From positions 34,275,596 through 34,339,595 of the forward strand of contig CM068582.1 in assembly GCA_035048485.1 (NCBI GenBank): a DNA stretch of 64,000 nt, read 5' to 3'. Below are positions 1 through 12,800 of the stretch, one piece after another (position 1 is the first letter of the stretch; every line of letters starts with the position of its first letter). Origin of the DNA: Pteria penguin (lineage: Eukaryota; Mollusca; Bivalvia; Pterioida; Pteriidae). The translations under genes and the position numbers were made by a program. A model generated the notes under the pieces. The model ran no database searches, was not told where the DNA came from, and saw nothing but the letters and a program-made list of their open reading frames with translations.

Positions 1-655
1 GTACTGTTAGGGCCATCGTACCATCGCCATCGTATCATCGCCATCGTAACATCGCGTCATCGCCATCGTAACATCGCGTCATCGCCATCGTAACATCGTA
101 TTATCGCCATCGTAACATCGCCATCGTATCATCGCCATCGTAACATCGCGTCATCGCCATCGTAACATCGCGTCATCGCCATCGTAACATCGCGTCATCG
201 CCATCGTAACATCGCCATCGTGTCATCGCCATCGTATCATCGCCATCGTAATATCGTGTCATCGCCATCGTAACATCGTGTCATCGCCATCGTAACATCA
301 TATTATCACCATCGCATCATCGCCATCGTAACATCGCGTCATCGCCATCGTATCACGATGGAGATGATACGATGGCGATGACACTATGTTACGATGGCGA
401 TGTTACGATGGCGATGTTACGATGGCGATGATGCGATATTACGATGGCGATGATGCGATGTTACGATAGCGATGATACGATGGCGATGATACGATGGCGA
501 TGACGCGATGTTACAATGGCGATGACGCGATATTACGATGGCGATGACGCGATGTTACGATGGCGATGACGCGATATTACGATGGCGATGACGCGATGTT
601 ACGATGGCGATGGCACGATGATACGATGGCGATGGTGCGATGGCCCTAACAGTAC
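1..655. repeat. Large palindrome made of 22 bp tandem repeats (foldback-like)
   Basis: The first half is a tandem array built on CATCGCCATCGTAACATCGCGT and shorter variants (11-12 bp sub-repeats). From about 350 onward the same array runs as its reverse complement to 640. The outer ends match perfectly as inverted copies: gtactgttagggcca at 1-15 and tggccctaacagtac at 641-655. The two arms total about 300 bp each with almost no spacer. This architecture, terminal inverted repeats made of short tandem repeats, is that of foldback (FB/TU-like) elements. The left end coincides with the window edge, so the element or its target-site duplication may continue outside. It lies just upstream of the first visible WDR89 exon, probably in an intron. 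Confidence 0.85.
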
Positions 656-892
656 ACCATACTTTTCTACTCACATGTACTTATACACTGTATAAACATT
701 GCAAAATCAAAGGAAAATACTCAAGTGTGAGTTATACTTATTGGTGTGACATATCTAGAAAAACAAAATTCTGATTTATTTGTCCCTGGGAAATTTGGAA
801 TCATTAATTTCAATATTAATTATTACCAAAAAAAACTTTGCATTGCTAGTATCATGCAGGTCAGGTTGGTTTTACATTTGATTTATTTGTAG

Positions 893-3800
893 TTCAGACA
901 GTGATAGATATGTAGCAGCCACAAGCAGTGACTATAGTGTACGTTTGCTGAAGCAGGGATCCCTCGCCAGTGTGGGAAGTCTGACAGGACATACTGATGT
1001 GATATCTGGCATCACGTTCTCCAGCACAGACAGCAACACTCTGTTCTCATCCTCTCATGATAAGTGTGTCAAGTAAGAAATTTCAGTTACGCTGGGTTAA
1101 GGAATGATACAATTATCTCATCATTTTGTTTATAGTTCATAACTCAAAAGTTGAAAAAAGTCAAAACAATGTGATGAGAGATTGGAGTGGAAAGTCAAGA
1201 TATTAGGGTCACTAACCCCACCTCTAGCCTAGTGATTTTGGTGTGAGACTGGTATGGGATGTTAAGATATTAGTGCTATAAAGACCAGGATCACTAACCC
1301 CCACTTCAAGCCTAGTGATTTTTGAAAAAAATTAATTTACTGAAAGGTGGATTTATTTGTATTTCTGTCTTTATGTCATTATGAATATCTGGTAATTGAT
1401 ATGTAAAATAGTATTTCATAAAATGTTGTCATTTAAAGTTTGTAGGACATCATAAACAGGTACCAAGTTGGCAGAGATGTGCAAAATGAGCTAAGAAATG
1501 CTCAGATTTGAACCTATCTTTACCAATTTAAGATAGAGCACAAGCTTACATTGTAACCAAATATTATTATGTACTTGACTACTTTGTTGATTGGTAAACT
1601 ATTTGTGACAAAAATTTCACACTGAGTTTTTCATGAACTCATATCCAAATTTAAGAATATATTCCTTTTTTATGCTTATTTTGCAAAAGATACGAATTAT
1701 CAGAGGTGTTAAAGTGAAATTATTTCCTTATGAGAATGCCAAATCCGTACATTAGCTGCAGAGTATGATAGATATCAACTGATCAATTATTCTGATTAGT
1801 TTTTACATTTAGACCAATTTATGGTTTTAGTGTACCTTAGCTTTTGTAATGTTGGTTTGGTAGTTGAAGAAGGGTAGAAAAAGTATGACATTGATATGTG
1901 AGAGCAGTCATTTTCTACAAAGTGAACATGTGCGTATGTTAGGAAAATCATTCAGTTTATAATGACTTTTTTCTACAGGTGCTGGGATTTAAGAACATCC
2001 AAGTGTGAACAGATCTTTGACGGTAAGTAGGGAATAAATTTAAATTCAAATTAAAACTTTATTTATAAGTTGTTAACTTGTTTCTTAAATAGGAATATAA
2101 TTATCAATTAGTGAATGACCTTTTTAATTTATAGAGAATTACTATTTAGTGTTTATTTTAATGACTTATCTTATTTTTGTGAAGATTGAAACATACATGA
2201 AAAATAAGAAAATAAACTAGATTAATTTAAACTTGTTGTATATGATATATTCTTATGCAATCTGTTTGCAGCATGCATTCTGATTGATTAAATGTTTCAA
2301 AAACTGCAAGGGTATTCACATTTCACTGCAGATTTAGCTATGACGTCACACGCCCTTTGGCAACGTCATTGACAATGTCATGCAAAACTAATGCAAGTTT
2401 TTTTCTGGTCAAAACATTATAATAGGGTTACCTTGCAAGTGTTTTACAAAAATTGACAGGGTATCGTGAATACTCTGTCAGTTTTTGTAAACACTCACAT
2501 GGTAACCCCTGAATTAATATGAAATGTGATAATTTGAGATTCTGCATGATATATGTATGGCATGTATAAAACTGAAATGAAATGTGCTAGTACAGTTACC
2601 TTTTTTGCCATTACAACTCACCAATCTCCCTAATGTGAACTCTATCAATATTTATTAGATATATGTTTTAGTCACTTGGATTTCTTCTCAGGTTAGATTT
2701 CATTATAATTACTGGCATGTACAGTAAATAGTCTGGTTGTTTTACATACCATCAAGAAAGATAACTCTGTAAAACATAAACCTTGAATTAAAGCTCTTTA
2801 TCTCAATGATGCTATTCTCACCAGGTGTAGTTATGAATGAGTGGATGAAGATTCAAAACTAAAACTGGGACCTGTTTATTACTGATTTTTAATTAGAAAG
2901 ACCTATCAATGATTCTTAGTTTTTTTCTAGGTCTTGTTTGCTCCACTACTGTTAAACATTGGCTGCCATTATTAAAATGAAAGATGACTAAAATACTATA
3001 AACAGTCTGCTTTAAATCTGCAGTACAACCTGACACTGTTTGATATTGTGTTTACTAATACAGAAACTGTCAATATCTAAGACTTAGAAAATGGCTGTAT
3101 TTTATAGGTCCAGGAAATACAGACTGTGTTTACAGTAGTCTGGATGTCAACAGCAATGATTTTATCTTATGTGCTGGTACAGAGCAAGCAAAGAAAGATG
3201 GTGGTGTACATATTTTTTTTTGGTAAGTTCAGAGTCTACTTAAAGGAAATTAGCATATGGTTATCATCTATTTATTTGTTTGAGTTTGATTATATAAATC
3301 ACAATTGATCCATCGCTTTCGTAGAATATTTATTGAATTTCATGATGTCACAATTCATTTCCATTGTTTCTCCGAGGTATGACCGAGGTGTAAAGCATTG
3401 TGACGTCATCTTATTTAACAGTTTTTCGCACATAAATGCAGAGACATATGTCTCTCATAAATGGAAGGGTCAATTATCAATAATCCACGGATGTGTTCAT
3501 ATACTCTCTAAGAGTGTTTTCAAGTTATAAGGTATAAATGTAATTGACCAACTTGCAATAAATGTAGTTTTTAAAGAAATTTGAATTATATCATTAACAT
3601 GACAATTACAGGGATAGACGAAAAAAAGAATTTCTTGGTTCTTACAATGAAAGTCATCAAGATGATATCACACAGGTAAGACAAGCTGACCTGAATTCAA
3701 TACATGCGTCTCATCTATAACTAGGTACATGTGCATGTAGTTATTCATGAAATTAAATGTTTTCACAACTATGAATGACTTGATTTAGATAGAATTTTTA

Positions 3801-6800
3801 TGCAACAATATCATTTAAAAAGTTAAAAAGATTATCATTAGAACAAGCTGTCATAGTGATAATTAAATGTGTACTATAAGATATATCATTCATGGTTGAA
3901 AAGTTCAATATCAGGTCGAGCAAACTTTAGGCATAAACTTGGGTAAATACCAGTAGGAAAAAAAATTAAGCATCTGATCCAGCTTCTTACTTTCAAACTA
4001 CAGTACTAGCGTCGTGGATCGCCCATTTCCCACCCCCCACTATGGGAGCTTCCACTCAAATCCCACTCGTCTACCTTAGTGGGACAAGTGGGAGTTACAT
4101 AATTCCCACTCGCCACTACGGCTCCCCACTCACCTGGATAACACCTGAGCGAGTGGGAGGTATTGCGGTAGTTTGTGTATTAATCAAGCGTAAAGGTGTG
4201 AAGGAAACATGGGTTTAACGTACGTGTACCTGGTTATGCTGAGGTTTTTTTTTGTGTGAACGGTGAAGGTGCGAACTTTCATATAATTCATATATACAAT
4301 CTTATAACAGTGTGCAATTTTTGGTAAGTATCTGTTAAGCCATCGGCTCGCGCCTCCGACAAACACTGCGCTTCAAAGAATTGAAGAGTCGTCATTAAAT
4401 AAAAATCCAATTGAACCTGAAGAACTATTATACTTTATAGGAAGAGACAATTTATTACCCTTGAGGCTTGTATTTTCCGATAAACAAATATCAATATCAG
4501 TGTTGTCAAGCACCGGATAACTTACGTTACTCTATTGTCACAGTATTGTGTGTGATATTTTGTACTCAAGGTACAGCCATCATTGTCCGTTAACATGATT
4601 GATGGATTCTTGTCGACCGAACTTTTCTTTATTCGGCTTGCTTCATGTACATAGCCTGTGATTTTTATTAAGATAAAAGGTAGATATAATACAATTTATC
4701 GTAAATAAGTGTAACAATAATTTTTTTCAGGTGTGTTTCCACCCAACTGACCCAAACAAGCTAGCAACAGGGTCAACAGATGGTCTTGTTTGTATGTATA
4801 ACATAGCCGAAGAAGATGAAGACGATGCTATATCTTTTACATTCAATTCTGATTCATCTGTGGTAAGGAGATATATGTGTTGTGTGACAGTATGTATTGA
4901 TAATGTTTTTTTCTCCCATTTTCACCAAGTTATCTCGGGGAATGATTTTCTTGTTATCAGCAGTGTGGTTTATGATAAGTCACACACACTGATTGTTTCA
5001 TGACCTTATAATACTTCAGTGTCTATGATATTACTTAAAAATCAACACAGCTGACATTAAACTTTTCTTTCTGTCCAGCTCCAATGGGAGATATTGGCTA
5101 AAATTGATTGAAAATAGAATAGTATCAAAGTGATATTTATGATCTACCTCTAGGTCTTATGCCTTTACCCTATGTTAGTTTCGGTAAAGGCGTAAGATCT
5201 AGAGGTAGATCACGATTATATCTCCTTTGGATAGTATAGGAAGAATAATTAATCCTTAGGGACTGATAGTGACCAGAAGTCCACTAATCTAAATGTCATG
5301 TTAACTTAGTTTGTTTGCCAAGACCTGGACAACCTAAATTGACCTCATATAAGTGGGTTTGTCCACTATTAGACCCTGTAAATAAATTCTATTTTACTGA
5401 TACATGTAGCACAAAAAATCTGTCTTTCTGATGGACAACAGAGAATTAGTTATGTATTAAGAAACATATTTTCATGAAATCGTATATTTGTGATCCGTGC
5501 GTTTGTTGCCAAATGGGTTTAAGTGCTGTGCTGAAATTCACTATGGTCTCTAACATCTGTCACATATTTCCCAGGCAAAACAAATGGGAAAGTTTGATAG
5601 TTAAAGGCAAGTGGGAAAGTTTGCCAGTTAAAGGCAAGTGGGAATGTTTGCTAGTGAAAGGCAAATGGGAAGGTTTGCCAGTAAAAGACAAGCGGGAAAA
5701 TTTGCCAGTTAAAGGTGAGTGGGGACATGTATGAGTGAAAGGCAAGTAGGAAGGACTGCCAGTGAAAGGTAAGTGAGTATGCCAATGAAATACAAGTGGG
5801 AAGGTCTGAGAATGAAAGGCAACAAGGGAAAGGCAAGTGGAAATGTTTGTCAGTGAAAGGCAAATGGGAAGATCTGCCTGTGAAAGGCAAGTGAAAAGTT
5901 TTGCAAGTTAAAGCCATGTGGGAAGATTTTTCAGTGAAAGGTAAGTGGGAAGGTTAAGTATGAAGGTTTGACATTGAAAGGCAAGTGGAAAGGTTTGCCA
6001 GTGAAAGGTTATTGAGGTCTACCCCTGAACCAAGGACAGTGGTATTCTATTGGTATTATGACTTTCTACACTTCTTGACATTGACCAACAGGACACACCC
6101 GTAATTCAAAATGAAATTAACTTATACTAATAGGCCATTTCTGAGTTTTCTTTCTTTTCTTGTAACATCCAAAATATAAGTGGAAGCGTTTGTCCATAGG
6201 CACATGATACAGATGATATTCTTTAAAAAGATACTTTCATAAAATTTGGTGCAAAGCAAATTATCTTTTTTTAAATTTCTTATCGTGTTTGTTTAACTGA
6301 TGAAATCATATCCAAAAAAATGTTTGTCAAATAAATGTATGTTAGGTAGATAAATCACAGTAATTGGGAATTCCATAGTTATTAACGGTATAGCAGTATG
6401 AAACATAAGAAAAATCTAAAATAACTCAAGGAAGCCCCACTTCTAAACATCGCTCTTTTTTTGCATAACAAACACAATATTCAAATGGCAAATGTAAATA
6501 GGGACAAAAGGAGTATACAATATGGAATATTATGCCAAATATATTTATTTATTGAATTTTCTTGATTCAGTATACATGTGTGAAGGTGTCTTTTTAAGAG
6601 TAATTTAAACAAAAGGGTTATCAGCGACAAATTGTAGAGAAAACAGTGATATCTACTCCAGCACTACCACACACAGTACTGCACACACTCCTCAGTAGAC
6701 CATATTCCACTACTGCACACACTTCTCAATAGACCATATCCCACTACTGCACACACTCCTCAATAGACCATATTCCACTACTGCACACTCTCCTCAATAG

Positions 6801-9800
6801 ACCATATTCCACTACTGCACACACTCCTCAATAGACCATATCCCACTACTGCACACACTCCTCAATAGACCATATTCCACTACTGCACACACTTCTCAAT
6901 AGACCTTATTCCACTACTGCACACACTCCTCAATAGACCATATTCCACTACTGCACACACTCCTCAATAGACCATATCCCACTACTGCACACACTCCTCA
7001 ATAGCCCATATTCCACTACTGCACACACTCCTCAATAGACAATATTCCAGTTTTGATAAATGACGACTTTTTGTCTGAGCTTATACCTTTTGGCGTTTTT
7101 TTTTTTCATAGTGACGTTATAATGAATCTATGCCATGCGTTACGACGTCACTATGAAAAACAGCGCCAAAATGTATTAGCTTGGACAAAAAGACAGCAAT
7201 TTTCAAAACCGGAATATGGTCTATTTGTAATGATTGAAATTCTGTGATTGAAGGTTGAGGGTTTGTCTGTGGTCACACAGCTATTAGACTTTTATGATAA
7301 TATTTAAGAACTTCAAACTAAAATCGAAAACTTGGAAATATTCAATTGTAACTTCATTATTCAGTTACGTTAAAGAGAAGTAAACATCTAAATGAACTTG
7401 CAGGAAGTAATTCAGTTGTAGTTTTAAGACTGTCATGAACTAACACATTGTAAAAGATATGAGGTGCATATTGAATGATTGTATCCTGGGATTTATTACA
7501 TTTTTTTTAACTATCTTGTTTTTACAGAGTAAAATTGGTTGGTGTGGGACAAAAGAAACAGATTTGTACTGTGTAACACACATAGACACACTGCATATCT
7601 GGGACACAGAAGAGGTAAGAATTATACTGTGTAACACACAGTGATACACTGCATATCGGGGACACAGAGGAGGTGAAAATTATATTATGTGACACACATA
7701 AATACACAGCATTTCTTAGGCACAGAGGAGGTGAGAGTTATATGGTGTAACACACGTGAATACACAGCATTTCTTAGGCACAGAGGAGGTGAGAGTTATA
7801 TGGTGTAACACACATAAATACACAGCATTTCTTAGACACAGAGGAGGTGAGAGTTATATGGTGTAACACACATAAATACACAGCATTTCTTAGACACAGA
7901 GGAGGTGAGAGTTATATGGTGTAACACACATACATATACAGCATTTCTTATTCACAGAGGAAGTGAGAGTTATATGGTGTAACACACATAAATACACAGC
8001 ATTTCTCAGGGACAGAAGAAGTGAGAATTATAGGTGTAACACACATACATTCACATCATTTCTAAGGCACAGAGGAGGTGAGAATTATATTGTGTGACAC
8101 ACATAAATACACAGCATTTCTTAGGGACAGAAGAAGTGAGAATTATATGGTATACCACACATAAATACACAGCATTTCTTAGACACAGAGGAGGTGAGAA
8201 TTATATGATGTACATGTAACACATACAAATACACAGCATTTCTATGGCACAGAGTAGGTGAGAATTATATGGTGTAACACACGTAAATACACAGAATTTC
8301 TAAGGCACAGAGGAGGTAAGGAATATATGGTGTAACACACATAAGTACACTGCATTTCTTAGGCACAGAGGAGGTGAGAGTTATATGATGTAACACATAT
8401 AAATACACTGCATTTCTTAGACACAGAAGAAGTGAGAGTTATATGGTGTACATGTAATACATATAAATACACAGCATTTCTTGGGCACAGAAGAAGTGAG
8501 AATTATATGGTGTAACACACATAAGTACACTGCATTTCTTAGGCACAGAGGAGGTGAGAGTTTTATGGTGTAACATATATAAATACACTGCATTTCTTAG
8601 ACACAGAGGAAGAGAGAATAAAACTATACACACACTACCTGAGTTTCTGATTGAAATTGAAAATGTTTGGACACAAGGCCTAAATATGTGTAAAGTTATA
8701 GGCCTTTCATCCTAAATCATACAAAGCTATAGGTTGATAAAAAAAATCCCGGTTTTAAAAGCATTTCATTCTTGCATAACATTAAAACACCTCAAGCATC
8801 TACAGAATAAAGATTGACTTTAATGTGTTATAGAACCTACGATTTTTGGGTTTTTTTTGGTTTTTTCATGCTTTGTACTGTATGTATCATTAGAGATAAA
8901 TTTCTGAAAACTGTCTCCATTTATACACATTCTTAGCAGTTTATCTGAAGTGGATGGTGTCAAAATATTTGGAATAGCTGAAAGAGTTTGATTTTGGATA
9001 GAAAGCCCTATTCACAGCCTGTAGTATTTACAGGGCATGGCTGATCTCAACAGACATGAAAATTGATCTTTATGACAGTATGACTGTGTTCAGAACTACG
9101 ACTTTAGAGGCACATTCACCACAATTTCCTTAAATGTTTAAAATCTAATACACTGTACCTTATTCTAAAAAGCAAAATATATAAGTGTGGTAGCCAATCA
9201 CATTCTGAGTTAGATAGGGAACTCCAGTTGGAATATCCCATTTACCTGTCAGCCAGAGAAAGAAAACCTACAGATTTCCGATTTATCAACTAAAGGAATA
9301 GGTCACATTAGTGCAAAAAATGATCGGCCAACCTGTCCTTGCTTTACAACTATGGGCCATTTTCCCGTTTTATTTATATTTACTGATATAGTGTATTTTA
9401 AATTGCAATCTGGCTATAGGTATTTTCTGACATCAATCTGAAACACTGCATTACTTGTCTCTGAAATGTTATGTCCATGAATTCATATTGATGTTTCTTT
9501 ATTTAAATTCAAAAATTAGAGTTTTGCTCCATACAAAATAGGATTTTGTGGGATAAAAACATACAGAAACATTGTTTTAAAAATGCAGAATAATATTTTT
9601 ATGTGATAGATAGATATACACTTAATTGCATTTTCTGACCCTATATCTATGAAAAAAATTGTCTTATAAATGTACAAAATAACATTTTCATTACCATATA
9701 TGGTTTCATTTTGCCCTAATTAAATTAATAATATTTTAAAATGAAATAATCTTTTATGTATTTTGTTTGTAGGGTGATGATATTTTAGAGATTAAAGATG

Positions 9801-12800
9801 CAAAGGAAACATTAAAAGTAAGTGTAAGTTATATATTAATTTTGGTAATGAAGTACTCATTTGTTGCTTTTACCAGATCCATCCAGGGGTGGATCTAGAG
9901 TATGACACAAGGTCATGTATATGCAAAAGTAATAAGTTTCGAGTATGTTAGAAAGGCATATGTAGAAGTGATCTTGTTTTCCACTCCATTTTGAACACAA
10001 GTTTTGACTTATTTTAGGGTTCTATAAATCTTTTCAGACATTGCCATTTTTTAAATTTTCTTCATTGGCTTGCTACTTTTGCATAATATGTATGTATTTA
10101 GAATATATGTAATGTTATTCCAGATAATTTATATTTCAAAAGGTTAAAGATAAAGGGATTTTCACACTATTAAGTATTTGATAAGACTCAGTTTTGATCT
10201 AACGTGATAGGATTGAAAAATTTATGGCTGTTTGCAATTTCAGTTGTGTTTGGAAGGATAATTTCAGGAGGGGATCCTTGATTGAGTACCTTGTAATTCC
10301 ATTTGTGTTTGGAAGGATGGGTTCAGGAAGGGATCACTGATTGAGTACCTTGTAATTCCACTTGTGTTTGGAAGGATTGGTCCAGGAGGGGATCCTTGAT
10401 TGAGTACCCTGTAATTCCACTTGTGTTTTTGGAAGGATGGAATCAGGAGGGGATTTTTGTTTGAATACCTTGTAATTCCACTTGTGTTTGGAAGGATAAT
10501 TTCAGGAGGGATCCTTGATTGAGTACCTTGTAATTCTTCTTGTGTTTGGAAGGATGGGTTCAGGAGGGGATCCTTGATTGAGTACCCTGTAATTCCACTT
10601 GTGTATGGAAGGATGGGTTCAGGAGGGGATCCTTGATTGAGTACCTTGCAATTCCTCTTGTGTTTGGAAGGATGGGTTCAGGAGGGGATCCTTGATTGAG
10701 TACCTTGTAATTCCACTTGTGTTTGGAAGGATGGGTTTAGGAGGGGATCACTGATTGAGTACCCTGTAATTCCTCGTGTTTGGAAGGATAGGTTCAGGAG
10801 GGGATCCTTGATTGAGTACCCTGTAATTCCACTTGTGTTTGGAAGGATGGGTTCAGGAGGGGATCCTTGATTGAGTACCTTGTAATTCCACATGTGTTTG
10901 GAAGGATAATTTCAGGAGGGGATCCTTGATTGAGTACCTTGTAATTCCATTTGTGTTTGGAAGGATGGGTTCAGGAGGGGATCACTGATTGAGTACCTTG
11001 TAATTCCACTTGTGTTTTGGAAGGATGGAATCAGGAGGGGATCTTTGATTGAATACCTTGTAATTCCACTTGTGTTTGGAAGGATAATTTCAGGAGGGAT
11101 CCTTGATTGAGTACCTTGTAATTCTTCTTGTGTGTGGAAGGATGGGTTCAGGAGGGGATCCTTGATTGAGTACCCTGTAATTCCACTTGTGTTTTGGAAG
11201 GATGGGTTCAGGAGGGGATCCTTGATTGAATACCTTGCAATTCCTCTTGTGTTTGGAAGGATGGGTTCAGGAGGGGATCACTGATTGAGTACCTTGTAAT
11301 TCCACTTGTGTTTGGAAGGATTGGTTCAGGAGGGGATCCTTGATTGAGTACCCTGTAATTCCACTTGTGTTTGGAAGGATGGGTTCAGGAGGGGATCCTT
11401 GATTGAGTACCTTGCAATTCCTCTTGTGTTTGGAAGGATGGGTTCAAGAGGGGATCCTTGATTGAGTACCTTGTAATTCCACTTGTGTTTTGGAAGGATG
11501 GGTTCAGGAGGGGATCCTTTATTGAATACCTTGTAATTCCACTTGTATTTGGAAGAATGGGTTCAGGAGGGGATCATTGTTTGAGTACCCTGTAATTCCA
11601 CTTGTGTTTGGAAGGATTGGTTCAGGAGGGGATCCTTGATTGAGTACCTTGTAATTCTAGTCGTGTTTGGAAGGATTGGTTCAGGAGGGGATCCTTGATT
11701 GAGTACCTTGTAATTCCTCTTGTGTTTGGAAGGATGGGTTCAGGAGGGGATCCTTGATTGAGTACCTTGTAAATCCTCTTGTGTTTGGAAGGATGAGTTC
11801 AGGAGGGGATCCTTGATTGAGTACCTTGTAATTCCCCTTGTGTTTGGAAGGATGGGTTCAGAAGGGGATCCTTGATTGAATACCTTGTAATTCCACTTGT
11901 GTTTGGAAGGATGGGTTCAGGAGGGGATCCTTGATTGAGTACCTTGTAAATCCTCTTGTGTTTGGAAGGATGAGTTCAGGAGGGGATCCTTGATTGAGTA
12001 CCTTGTAATTCCACTTGTGTTTTGGAAGGATGGAATCAGGAGGGGATCTTTGATTGAATACCTTGTAATTCCACTTGTGTTTGGAAAGATGGGTTCAGGA
12101 GGGGATCCTTGATTGAGTACCTTGTAATTCCACTTGTGTTTGGAAGGATAATTTCAGGAGGGGATCCTTGATTGAGTACCTTGTAATTCCATTTGTGTTT
12201 GGAAGGATGGGTTCAGGAGGGGATCTCTGACTGAGTACCTTGTAATTCCACTTGTGTTTGGAAGGATGGGTTCAGGAGGGGATCCTTGATTGAGTACCTT
12301 GTAAATCCTCTTGTGTTTGGAAGGATGAGTTCAGGAGGGGATCCTTGATTGAGTACCTTGTAATTCCCCTTGTGTTTGGAAGGATGGGTTCAGGAGGGGA
12401 TCCTTGATTGAGTACCCTGTAATTCCACTTGTGTATGGAAGGATTGGTTCAGGAGGGGATCCTTGATTGAGTACCTTGTAATGCCTCTTGTGTTTGGAAG
12501 GATGGGTTCAGGAGGGGATCCTTGATTGAGTACCTTGTAATTCCACTTGTGTTTGGAAGGATGGGTTTAGGAGAGGATCACTGATTGAGTACCCTGTAAT
12601 TCCTCTTGTGTTTGGAAGGATAGGTTCAGGAGGGGATCCTTGATTGAGTACCCTGTAATTCCACTTGTGTTTGGAAGGATAATTTCAGGAGGGGATCCTT
12701 GATTGAGTACCTTGTAATTCCATTTGTGTTTGGAAGGATGGGTTCAGGAGGGGATCACTGACTGAGTACCTTGTAATTCCACTTGTGTTTGGAAGGATTG

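Noticed and set aside
1..655. CRISPR-like array
   Set aside because: Repeats are contiguous without unique spacers and reverse orientation midway; the DNA is eukaryotic.
5474..5917. KGKWESLPV-type repetitive protein
   Set aside because: Product of a 27 bp intronic minisatellite whose period is a multiple of three; both strands are open for the same reason.
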